Assembly: GCA_900129595.1 (NCBI GenBank)
Contig: FQWG01000005.1
Span: 186,001-250,000 of the forward strand
Length of the DNA stretch: 64,000 nt
Direction: 5' to 3'
DNA from: Flavobacterium frigidimaris
Lineage (GTDB): Bacteria > Bacteroidota > Bacteroidia > Flavobacteriales > Flavobacteriaceae
In this document: one piece after another, positions 9,897 to 17,787 of the stretch
Layout of the letters: the number at the start of each line of letters is the position of its first letter
How positions within the stretch are numbered: the stretch's first letter is position 1
Position numbers and translations under genes: made by a program
Notes under the pieces: generated by a model
Database searches by the model: none
Told to the model about the DNA's origin: nothing
What the model saw: only the letters and a program-made list of their open reading frames with translations

Positions 9897-10128
9897 ATAA
9901 CATAAAAGATAGCTAAGCAACAATCACATTGTAATCAGATAAAAATAAGTAATTCATTGATTTTTGATAATTTAATTAACATTAGTCCTTTTGGCTTTAT
10001 GACTTTAAAACTTTTGACTTACTTATTAATCAGTAAATATCACAAATCAAATAGGGAATAGTGTAAAGAAATTGAAGCATAATTGACGGAAATTTGCGGT
10101 ATCATATAATTATAAAAGTATCAATAAA

Positions 10129-10350
10129 ATGGAAAATAAAAATCTTCAATTCAAAACAACTCTTAATTGTGGTGGATGTGTAGCAAAAGTAAAATCTGAT
10201 TTGGATAATACACAGGGTATTGGCGAATGGAACGTAGATACTGATAATGCTGATAAAATCCTTACCGTACAATCAGAAGGTGCTACAGAGGATGAAATCA
10301 TCGCTATCATCAAAAGCAAAGGTTTTAAAGCAGAACCTTTAACGGTTTAG
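10129..10350 (+). CDS. Heavy-metal-associated (HMA) domain protein, metallochaperone-like
   Basis: A 73-residue single HMA domain. The metal-binding loop is TTLNCGGCVAKVKSDLD, with CxxC at Cys14 and Cys17, and the rest shows the beta-alpha-beta-beta-alpha-beta pattern ending AIIKSKGFKAEPL. The family delivers soft metals to P-type ATPases. Here the neighbouring ATPase lacks an HMA domain of its own, so this small protein may act in trans. It is 232 bp downstream of the ATPase, so it is likely transcribed separately, and a good terminator follows at once. The loop reads LNCGGC rather than the copper-chaperone MxCxxC, so the metal is uncertain. Confidence 0.88.
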   Translation: MENKNLQFKTTLNCGGCVAKVKSDLDNTQGIGEWNVDTDNADKILTVQSEGATEDEIIAIIKSKGFKAEPLTV

Positions 10351-10374
10351 TCTCATAAACATTTCTTTAATTTC

Positions 10375-10409
10375 AAAACTCCGGAATCATTTGATTTTGG
10401 AGTTTTTTT
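10375..10409 (+). terminator. Rho-independent terminator after the HMA gene
   Basis: The arms AAAACTCC and GGAGTTTT, extended by AATCA/TGATT across a short mismatch, form a hairpin that is followed by a T run. It lies 24 bp after the HMA stop codon. Confidence 0.8.
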
Positions 10410-10481
10410 ATGATTATACTTTACGATGAGGTTTTATTCGGGCAAAATGAAGCAATGATAAAAGGAAAACCACAATCTATA

Positions 10482-11540
10482 TTAGACAACTTTAATTACA
10501 AGTTTTACGATAAATACATTCTTTTTAGTTTTTAAAGAAAGTTTATAATCATTTTTATCATAACCCAGTTCAAGTCTTTTTTTGATGTTTTCTATTCCTA
10601 TACCACTTGAGTTGTTGATATTGTCTTTATGGTGTGTAATTTCCGCCATTGGATTTGAAATAGTAAAATGAAGAAAATCGCCTTTTATTTTAAAGCCAAT
10701 ATTAACGATTACTTTTCCGGTGTTTTTGTTGACACCATGTTTAAATGCATTTTCGATAAAGGTCAGTAATATTATAGGGGATATTTGCTTGTCATGAATA
10801 TCTCCTGAAATAGACATGTTGATCTCTAACCGATCGTCATTTCTAATTCTTTCCAAATCCAGATAATTCTGAATACAGAGGATTTCATTTTCTAAAGTCT
10901 GTCTTTTATTTTGTGTATCATACAGCATATAACGCATTAGTTCTGAAAGTTTCAGTACCACTTTTGGCGTTTTATTTGATTTTTCTACAGACAGAGAATA
11001 AATATTATTAAGTGTATTAAAGAAAAAGTGCGGAGAAATTTGAGATTTAAGGAAAAGCAACTCAGTCTCTAATTGAGATTTTTCAAGATCTGCGACTCTT
11101 TTGTGCTCTTTTAGAAAATCTAATGTTATTTTAATTGCCGTCACAAAAGTGATTACATAAAGTTCCCCCATCATCATATCGATCGTATAATTAAGGGTTA
11201 GTTTGTCTATGGTTTCAGGTCCTTCCGGCCAGACATTGTGAGTAATTAATAAATAGGTAAAATTAAATTTAATAACCACCATTATAAATATAGAAGACAA
11301 GACTGCAAGTACGTACAGGAAATATTTTTTTCGATAAACCAGATAAGGCATGAAGATTAAAATATTCAAATAACACAAAGACATATGAATAGGGAACCCC
11401 AACAAATTGGTCTTTAATGAATACATATAATCATTAAAATAACTTCCCCAGCGAAACGTATTAAACAAAAAATAAGTCAGCCAGAAAAAGATATGATAAT
11501 GCAAGGGTACCCGATAAAGTTTGCCAGAATTAAAATTCAT
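10482..11540 (-). CDS. LytS/AlgZ-type sensor histidine kinase (His_kinase family), orphan
   Basis: A 352-residue membrane kinase. About four hydrophobic segments fill residues 12-140, then a short coiled linker leads to the His_kinase motif LKSQISPHFFFNTLNN with the phospho-accepting His171. The C-terminal ATPase part shows FIENAFKHGVNKNTG (N box) and a glycine-rich SSGIGIENIKKRL (G box). These kinases normally pair with a LytTR response regulator encoded next to them. None is present on either side in this window: the neighbours are a metallochaperone and a fucosidase. The partner must be elsewhere or has been lost. Signal unknown. Confidence 0.88.
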   Translation of the reverse strand: MNFNSGKLYRVPLHYHIFFWLTYFLFNTFRWGSYFNDYMYSLKTNLLGFPIHMSLCYLNILIFMPYLVYRKKYFLYVLAVLSSIFIMVVIKFNFTYLLITHNVWPEGPETIDKLTLNYTIDMMMGELYVITFVTAIKITLDFLKEHKRVADLEKSQLETELLFLKSQISPHFFFNTLNNIYSLSVEKSNKTPKVVLKLSELMRYMLYDTQNKRQTLENEILCIQNYLDLERIRNDDRLEINMSISGDIHDKQISPIILLTFIENAFKHGVNKNTGKVIVNIGFKIKGDFLHFTISNPMAEITHHKDNINNSSGIGIENIKKRLELGYDKNDYKLSLKTKKNVFIVKLVIKVV

Positions 11541-11712
11541 AATAATAGTGTTATGCGTGATTGTCTTGGTAGTTTTTCTTATTAATACGGTGCTGCTTAA
11601 ATTGTTTTCAAAGCAATAAGATTACAGCAATGTTAACGAAAAAAACAGCACCGGATTATAAAAAGTTTTCCTGTAAATTTTAAAAGCAGGATAGAAATAA
11701 CTTTATCGCAAA

Positions 11713-11731
11713 TTAACAGTTTTTCTGTTAA
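11713..11731 (-). terminator. Small hairpin downstream of the 708-residue fucosidase
   Basis: A perfect 7-bp inverted repeat, TTAACAG and CTGTTAA, with a 5-nt loop lies 15 bp after the stop codon of the fucosidase on the minus strand. The following T tract is short, so termination is only possible. Confidence 0.4.
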
Positions 11732-11746
11732 GGAGAAAAACACAAA

Positions 11747-13873
11747 TTACTTTATTGTTTTTACCCCCAATTCGGCCGCGGAAATATAATTTCCTTCAAC
11801 ACTTGATTTTCCGCTAAACTTAATGTATCTGGCTTTTGCAGCCGTTTTTAATACAATGTTTTGCTCCACCGGATTACTTTTGATATTCGCAAATTCGCCC
11901 TGAGCAACTGTTGTCCAGATTCTATTATCTGTACTTACTTCCCATTGGTAATTTTTCACAATTCCACCCGTTCCGTTTTTACGAGGTAAATACGATACAG
12001 AAGCGATTTCCATTTCTGACCCCATATCAATTACTATCGATTGCGGTAAAGGCATTAACGAAGGGTTATCAGCAGTACTCCAAAAAGTTTCCGCATTATC
12101 ATCAATAGCATTCACGGATTTTTCTTTCTCCTCGTTTTCAAAAGTTACGGTACTTATTTTCCAGTCTTTTTTGCAAACATTAAACGATTGAATTGCCGTC
12201 TCACTCGATTTCTGATCTGTACCAAATGATTTGGCTTTGACATCGCCTGAGCTTAAAAATGGAAAAGGACTTGCATAAACTGGAGATTGCAGAGTAGGTT
12301 CTGTCCCGTCTATTGTATAGCGAATTTGATTTACAGTTGGTTCACTAGTGATCGAAACATTTCCGTCTTTGTCTCTTTTAATTTTTGGAAGTGCCAATTG
12401 TTCCGGCTCCCTAAAAACACCAACATCACTTAAAGCAATAGAAACCGGAGATTCTTTAATAAGAATCCTCAATTTTGAAGTTGTGATATAATTGGGTAAA
12501 CGTACTAATCGGTTTGCACCAATACTTGTAGCTTCGCCTACTTTTTTCCAGTTTTTATTGATAAAAGCTTCAATTTCGACTTTTTCAATACGTTGCCCTA
12601 ATTTAATATTTTCTCTTAAGCGAATGATATTAAACGTTTGTTCTTTGTCCCATTCTAAAGTTACGGATGCTTTTTTTACTTCATCACTGGTTGCCCAATA
12701 CGAGTAGCGATCGTTATCCGTAAGATTTTTGGTTCCGAAAAATATTTGATTTTCACCCCGAACTTCCGAAGCAGTAATTACAGCAGATTGTGCAAGATTA
12801 TCAGCAAACAATTTCTTTAGGAAATCGCCGAAATCTTTCAAAGCCTTAACATCGTTTTGATGCAATACACCGTCTGTATTTGGTGCAAGTCCTATATCCA
12901 TGCCGGCACCTCTTCCCACAGATTTACAATAAATTTCGAATAATTCAGCAACTGATTTTACCTGATTGTCTTCATTGGCATGATAAAACCAGCCATTTCT
13001 AAGCGGGACATCACATTCGGCAGGTTTCCAGAACTTACCGTTTCGCGTTCCGCCCTGTGCTTTTTCCGAATCAGTTTCTCCTGGAACAGCTACTGTTTTT
13101 CCTGCTATTGGTTCCGGAGTAAAAGTTGCCCAGGAAGTTTCGTTTGCAAAACCTCTTTCGTTTCCTACCCAGCGTACATCGCCATTATCCGCAAAAATAA
13201 CAGCTCCGGGTTGTAATTCACGAGATATTCCCCAGGTTTTCTCCCAGCCGTAATAAGTAGAGCGGTCGATACTTCTTTTCTCATTTTTACCGCCATAATA
13301 GCCGTCGCCTCCATTGGCACCATCAAACCACGTTATGAACAATTCTCCGTAATTCGAGTACAGTTCTCTTAGCTGGTTTCTGTATTTCTCTACATATTCA
13401 GGTTTTCCATAATCTTCATTATTTCTGTCCCAAGGCGAACAGTAGAGGCCAAATTTCATTCCCGCTTTACGTGCAGCAACTTCAAATTCTTTTACCATAT
13501 CGCCTTTACCATTACGAAAAGGGCTTTTACTAATATTGTAAGACGTTGTTTTAGTTGGCCATAAACAAAACCCGTCATGATGTTTCGCAACAAAAATTAC
13601 CCCTTTGAAACCGCCGTCTTTAGCAGCATTCACAATCTGACTGGCATCAAATTTTACCGGATTAAAAATTTTGGGATCAGCATCGCCATATCCCCATTCT
13701 TTGTTTTGAAAAGTGGTAGGCGTAAAATGCACCAAAACATATTGTTCGAGTTCCTGCCAATTCAACTGTGATTCAGTTGGCAATGCTCCATAAGGAGCTG
13801 GTGGTCCAATTTTCTGTGCCGTCATGGACAGAAAGGCAAAACATCCCAAAATCGTTACTAATTGTTTTTTCAT
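11747..13873 (-). CDS. Exported alpha-L-fucosidase, GH29, with C-terminal sugar-binding modules
   Basis: A 708-residue secreted or periplasmic fucosidase. A signal peptide (1-20, ending SMTAQ) is followed by the GH29 barrel, with the family motif VAKHHDGFCLWPTKTTSYN and nucleophile Asp184 in FITWFDGANGG. After about residue 510 comes a chitobiase-C-like segment (RYTIDGTEPTLQSPVY), then an F5/8-type (CBM32-like) discoidin domain from about 575 to the end (VSTDNRIWTTVAQGEF...ARYIKFSG). This layout fits GH29 subfamily B enzymes, which prefer alpha-1,3/1,4-fucose in Lewis-type motifs; that preference is family knowledge, not proof. It is last of a four-gene minus-strand operon, 30 bp after the other fucosidase. 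Confidence 0.92.
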   Translation of the reverse strand: MKKQLVTILGCFAFLSMTAQKIGPPAPYGALPTESQLNWQELEQYVLVHFTPTTFQNKEWGYGDADPKIFNPVKFDASQIVNAAKDGGFKGVIFVAKHHDGFCLWPTKTTSYNISKSPFRNGKGDMVKEFEVAARKAGMKFGLYCSPWDRNNEDYGKPEYVEKYRNQLRELYSNYGELFITWFDGANGGDGYYGGKNEKRSIDRSTYYGWEKTWGISRELQPGAVIFADNGDVRWVGNERGFANETSWATFTPEPIAGKTVAVPGETDSEKAQGGTRNGKFWKPAECDVPLRNGWFYHANEDNQVKSVAELFEIYCKSVGRGAGMDIGLAPNTDGVLHQNDVKALKDFGDFLKKLFADNLAQSAVITASEVRGENQIFFGTKNLTDNDRYSYWATSDEVKKASVTLEWDKEQTFNIIRLRENIKLGQRIEKVEIEAFINKNWKKVGEATSIGANRLVRLPNYITTSKLRILIKESPVSIALSDVGVFREPEQLALPKIKRDKDGNVSITSEPTVNQIRYTIDGTEPTLQSPVYASPFPFLSSGDVKAKSFGTDQKSSETAIQSFNVCKKDWKISTVTFENEEKEKSVNAIDDNAETFWSTADNPSLMPLPQSIVIDMGSEMEIASVSYLPRKNGTGGIVKNYQWEVSTDNRIWTTVAQGEFANIKSNPVEQNIVLKTAAKARYIKFSGKSSVEGNYISAAELGVKTIK

Positions 13874-13903
13874 TTTTTCTAATTTTAAATCTTCTACTTA
13901 GAA

Positions 13904-15352
13904 TTATTGACTCAATTTAATCACAACAGCTTCCTGGGCAGCTAAAGAAGTTCTTAGTTCTTGGGGAATCGTAACAACAATTCCTCCGTTTGTCTTTTTA
14001 CTGGCCAGTTTTTGTTTGGTTCCCAGTAAAGTAGCTTTCAAATTCCCTTTTGCATTGGTTTTAATAGTAATTTCAGCAGGCAGCTCTTTTTCGTCTTTTG
14101 CAGGCATATAAATCCCGTAAATAGCCTTTCCTTTTTGGGTATAACCCACTTTTCCATCCAGGTATGGTTCAACAGGTTTAGTATCGTAAATCGCTTCTCC
14201 ATTTGCGCTCAGCCATTTCCCTACATTAGCCATAGTTGTTTCAATTTCAGGATCAAATTCTCCTTTAGGATCCGGTCCTATACCCAACAAAAGATTTCCT
14301 CCTTTTACTACAATACTCGTCATTAATTGAATAACTTCTTTGGATGATTTGTAATGATCATTTGGTACCCAGCCCCAGGCTCCGCCAAGAGTAATGCAGC
14401 TTTCCCACGGCACGCTCAAAGGTTTTTCAGGAGTTTTTTGTTCCGGTGTCAGATAGTTTTCGTATTCGCTGGGAACCCAACGGTCTACCACAAGCATTCC
14501 CGGTTGCTTTTTACGGGCTGTTTCAGCAATTAATTTCATGTCGATATCCATATCATAAGGATATTTGCAAAACTCTTCGACTTTTTTATTAATGGTCGAA
14601 AGCGGTCGGACCCAACATCCGTCAAGCCAGAGAATATCAACTTTTCCGTAATTTGTAGTCAATTCGTTCAGCTGATTCTGAGTGTATTGTATATAGTTTT
14701 TCCATCTGTCCGGAAATTTCGTAATATCATAAGTAGGATTTCTGTCTTTTGGCGGATAGTACGGCCACCAGAAGGTTTCAGAAGTCCAGTCCGGTTTTGA
14801 GAAATAAACGCCCACTGCCAAACCTTCTTTTCTGGAAGCATCCAATACATCCTTTAATACATCGGCTTTTGGATTTTTAGCATAAGGGAATTCAGGGTTT
14901 GTAATTTTGAAATCAGTAAATTTTGAATCGTACATACAAAATCCATCGTGATGTTTCGAAGTGAAAATCATATATTTTGCTCCGGCATTTTTGAACATTT
15001 TAGCCCATTTTTCAGAATTCAGATTTGTTGGGTTCAATTTGAATTTGGTGTTTCGGTAATCAGTAGCATATTTGTAATAATCATCATAACCGTCCCTCGT
15101 TACCCAGTCTTCCGGAGCCAGAGCCCAGGATTCTACAGTACCCAACTGAGTATAAAGTCCCATATGTATGATTACTCCAAATTTGTAACCCTGCCATTTT
15201 TCAAGATTTGCTTTTACCAGCGGATCTTTTGGCGCAATATAACCTGCTTCTTCTGATTGGTCCGCTTCCATACTAAAATCACCTTGCGCATGTACGGAAA
15301 ACGTACCGGCACAGATGAATGCTGCGAACATTAGTTTTAATCTGTTTTTCAT
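13904..15352 (-). CDS. Exported alpha-L-fucosidase, GH29
   Basis: A 482-residue fucosidase with a signal peptide ending SVHAQ (residue 23). The barrel shows FTSKHHDGFCMYDSKFTDFK, and the probable nucleophile Asp244 is in VDILWLDGCWVRP. Past about residue 400 there is only a small beta-sandwich, with no discoidin module, unlike the next gene. This leaner plan is closer to GH29 subfamily A, with broader linkage tolerance. It sits between the asparaginase (50 bp upstream) and the larger fucosidase (30 bp downstream) and is surely co-transcribed. Having two fucosidases of different architecture in one operon suggests different linkages on the same glycan. Confidence 0.92.
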   Translation of the reverse strand: MKNRLKLMFAAFICAGTFSVHAQGDFSMEADQSEEAGYIAPKDPLVKANLEKWQGYKFGVIIHMGLYTQLGTVESWALAPEDWVTRDGYDDYYKYATDYRNTKFKLNPTNLNSEKWAKMFKNAGAKYMIFTSKHHDGFCMYDSKFTDFKITNPEFPYAKNPKADVLKDVLDASRKEGLAVGVYFSKPDWTSETFWWPYYPPKDRNPTYDITKFPDRWKNYIQYTQNQLNELTTNYGKVDILWLDGCWVRPLSTINKKVEEFCKYPYDMDIDMKLIAETARKKQPGMLVVDRWVPSEYENYLTPEQKTPEKPLSVPWESCITLGGAWGWVPNDHYKSSKEVIQLMTSIVVKGGNLLLGIGPDPKGEFDPEIETTMANVGKWLSANGEAIYDTKPVEPYLDGKVGYTQKGKAIYGIYMPAKDEKELPAEITIKTNAKGNLKATLLGTKQKLASKKTNGGIVVTIPQELRTSLAAQEAVVIKLSQ

Positions 15353-15402
15353 TATTGGTCTTTTGTTTTTGTTTTTTGTTTAGCCTTTGTTTTTGCTATT
15401 GA

Positions 15403-16407
15403 TTATTTTACATAAAATTCAGGATCTATTAATCGGTTTCCTGTTTCATCATAAACAGCATAGTTAAAACCGCTCTGAACACAATAAGAACCGTATTCTC
15501 CCTTTTTGTTCAAAGCAATAAATCCGACTTGAATATCTTTCAAATCTTTATTTCTGTTTTTCATCAGTTTGACCACTCTCGAAACAGCTTCTTCACAGGC
15601 TTTCTGCGGAGATTTTCCCTGACGCATCAATTCAACAACCAGGTGACTTCCCGAGATCCTGATTACTTCTTCACCATGGCCCGTTGCAGTTGCTGCACCA
15701 ATTTCGTTGTCGACATACAAACCTGCACCAATGATTGGAGAATCCCCTAATCGTCCGTGCATTTTAAAAGCCATTCCGCTTGTAGTACAGGCTCCGGAAA
15801 GGTTTCCGGCGGCATCTAAAGCAATCATTCCAATAGTATCATGATTTTCGATATTGGCAATTGGTTTGTATTCTGAGGTTTTCAGCCATTCTTTCCATTC
15901 TCTTTCAGAATCCGGAACCAATAAATTTTCTTTAGGAAATCCTTGCGATAGGGCAAATTGAAGAGCTCCATCGCCAACCAGCATCACATGAGGTGTTTTT
16001 TCCATCACAGCACGAGCGACAGAAATAGGATGTTTTATAAATTCAAGACAACCCACAGATCCAATATTTGACATTTCGTCCATAATACACGCATCTAATG
16101 TTACGCGGCCATCTCTGTCAGGTCTTCCGCCATAACCTACGCTTCTTTCCTTTGGATCAGCTTCCGGAACTTTTACGCCCGCTTCTACAGCATCTAAGGC
16201 GCGGCCTCCTTTTTTTAATACTTCCCAGGCAGCTTCATTCGCCTGCAAGCCAAAACGCCAGGTAGAAAGCACAATTGGTTTTCTTACTTTACCGTCAGGA
16301 AGTTCATTTTGTTCTTCGTTTCCTTCTGATTTTACAGTAAAGGAACTTAATGCTACAGCAGCCGAAGCCATTGCCGTTTTTTTTAGAAAATTTCTACGAT
16401 TCGTCAT
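15403..16407 (-). CDS. N4-(beta-N-acetylglucosaminyl)-L-asparaginase (glycosylasparaginase)
   Basis: A 334-residue Ntn-hydrolase that cleaves the GlcNAc-Asn bond left after proteolysis of N-glycoproteins. The self-cleavage site and catalytic threonine are visible as Asp190-Thr191 in ENHDTIGMIALDAAGN, followed by GACTTSGMAFKMHGRLGDSP and ATATGHGEEVIR, all close to the characterised Elizabethkingia (Flavobacterium) meningoseptica enzyme as I remember it. The N-terminus, NRRNFLKKTAMASAAVA, is a twin-arginine-type signal, so it is exported folded. It lies 47 bp after the ROK gene and 50 bp before a fucosidase in a four-gene operon. Core-fucosylated GlcNAc-Asn would need defucosylation first, which explains its fucosidase neighbours. 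Confidence 0.94.
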   Translation of the reverse strand: MTNRRNFLKKTAMASAAVALSSFTVKSEGNEEQNELPDGKVRKPIVLSTWRFGLQANEAAWEVLKKGGRALDAVEAGVKVPEADPKERSVGYGGRPDRDGRVTLDACIMDEMSNIGSVGCLEFIKHPISVARAVMEKTPHVMLVGDGALQFALSQGFPKENLLVPDSEREWKEWLKTSEYKPIANIENHDTIGMIALDAAGNLSGACTTSGMAFKMHGRLGDSPIIGAGLYVDNEIGAATATGHGEEVIRISGSHLVVELMRQGKSPQKACEEAVSRVVKLMKNRNKDLKDIQVGFIALNKKGEYGSYCVQSGFNYAVYDETGNRLIDPEFYVK

Positions 16408-16454
16408 ATTGTGTGAGTTAAACCGATTGTTAAAAATTAGAAAATAGTATAATA

Positions 16455-17357
16455 TTAAGCTTTATAAAGCAAGCTGGCAGCTCCTAATAAAGCAGTCGTT
16501 TCGTTGTCAGTTGAGAGTACCAGTTCGATTTCGATTCCTTCATTTTTTGCTTTTTCCCTTAAAATGTTCAGAAACAAATCTCCCGCATTTGCCACTTTTC
16601 CGCCAATAACCAGCATATGAGCATTAAAGCTTTTCAACCACGGAAGTACAACCTCCGCCAGTTCTTCTCCAAATTTGTGAAACGCCCGAATCGCTTCTTC
16701 ATCCCCTTCAATCGCTAAATGGTATAATTCCAGTCCGTTGTTCAATTCAATACCGCTTAGATTATGGTAATTGGCAAGCAAACCTCTTAGTGAAACAGCA
16801 TCTTCTGCCATACCGTTTTTGTACGGAAGATTCCAAATTTCACCATCCTGAGGCACATTCTTGCCCGTGCTTACAATTTTTCCATTTTCGATAAAGCAGG
16901 CACCAAGTCCAGTTCCCAAAGTTATTGCCATTACATTTTTAGGAAGATTTTCGATGTTTTTATAGACTTCACCTTTCCCAAAACTGTTAGCGTCATTTTC
17001 GAAAACAATAGGGAAGTCCCGATCAAAATCGAAGCGTTCTCTTAAAAGCTCTTTTATGTTAAGGCCATAGAAATGATCGTATTTATCCTGGTCTTTGATC
17101 CAGCAGGTTCCATCTGCGTAATCAAACGGACCCGGAACTGCCAAAGCAATTCCTGATAATTTTTCTATTGCTGAATTTTCCCATAAAGTACGGATAGCAT
17201 TTTCCCAATAATCCATTACTGTTTTGCTTGGTAAATTTGAATCGAAAGAAACCTTAATAAAGGAATCTTTAAAGACTTTCATCTCACTCAGATCAATAAC
17301 CGCGGTAGTAATATGTGACCCGCCAACATCCATAGCTATTGCAAATCTTTTTTCCAT
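16455..17357 (-). CDS. ROK-family sugar kinase-like protein lacking the usual zinc motif
   Basis: A 300-residue cytoplasmic protein. It has the phosphate-binding AMDVGGSHITTAVID at the N-terminus, the catalytic Asp in FENDANSFGKGE, a second phosphate motif (TLGTGLGACFIENGK) and the adenosine-region GGKVANAGD. The CxCGxxGCxE zinc motif typical of ROK glucokinases and N-acetylmannosamine kinases is absent; that stretch reads GEIWNLPYKNGMAEDAVS. It is the first gene of the minus-strand operon with asparaginase and two fucosidases, so a GlcNAc or ManNAc kinase role is reasonable but unproven. An operator-like palindrome lies 226 bp upstream of its start. Confidence 0.85.
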   Translation of the reverse strand: MEKRFAIAMDVGGSHITTAVIDLSEMKVFKDSFIKVSFDSNLPSKTVMDYWENAIRTLWENSAIEKLSGIALAVPGPFDYADGTCWIKDQDKYDHFYGLNIKELLRERFDFDRDFPIVFENDANSFGKGEVYKNIENLPKNVMAITLGTGLGACFIENGKIVSTGKNVPQDGEIWNLPYKNGMAEDAVSLRGLLANYHNLSGIELNNGLELYHLAIEGDEEAIRAFHKFGEELAEVVLPWLKSFNAHMLVIGGKVANAGDLFLNILREKAKNEGIEIELVLSTDNETTALLGAASLLYKA

Positions 17358-17787
17358 CTTTTTATTTATGTAATTTTTTATCCTGTTGGTTACTTGTTTA
17401 GTTTTTTATTTCAACTTCTTTTGTCAGTAATTTTTATCACGGTTTTAAATTAGCCTTCTGAAGGATCATTTGAATCCAGGTAACAATAGAGTTGGTAAAA
17501 GATTGTTTTTAATTAATGTATCAAAGTTACCTGACTATTTTGATATGCTTTTTTTGCTAAAAGTAAGAGTTTTTATTGAACTACTAAATCGTATTAGTAA
17601 ATTAAACAAAACCACTCCGTTTTGAGTAAAAAATCGTTTCTCTTATTTTTTAAACTCGTTTTTTAGCTGTCATTATTGATTCAGATTTAATGTAATTTTA
17701 AAAATAAATTCAGCTCCTTAAATTTTAAAGAAAGAGAGTATAAACCAGGTAAAAGCGTTGCATCTCAAAGGTAATTTTACTCATCAG
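17358..17787. other. Gene-free 430-bp stretch between ROK gene and esterase gene
   Basis: AT-rich sequence upstream of the ROK operon and downstream of the esterase gene, both on the minus strand. It holds the palindrome at 17583-17598 and a weaker related half-site on the minus strand near 17624 (AAACGATTTTTTAC). A CAAAGTTA at 17522-17529 could be a minus-strand -7 element, but no matching -33 TTG was found. No gene fragment was seen. Confidence 0.6.
17583..17598. promoter_or_regulatory. Operator-like palindrome, site 1
   Basis: ACTAAATCGTATTAGT matches 14 of 16 bases of the island consensus ACTAAATCGATTTAGT. It lies upstream of the ROK-asparaginase-fucosidase operon. Confidence 0.65.

Noticed and set aside
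11588..11653. CGGTGCTG / CAGCACCG inverted repeat upstream of the sensor kinase
   Set aside because: The arms are only 8 bp and 50 bp apart, which is weak support for a structure or site.
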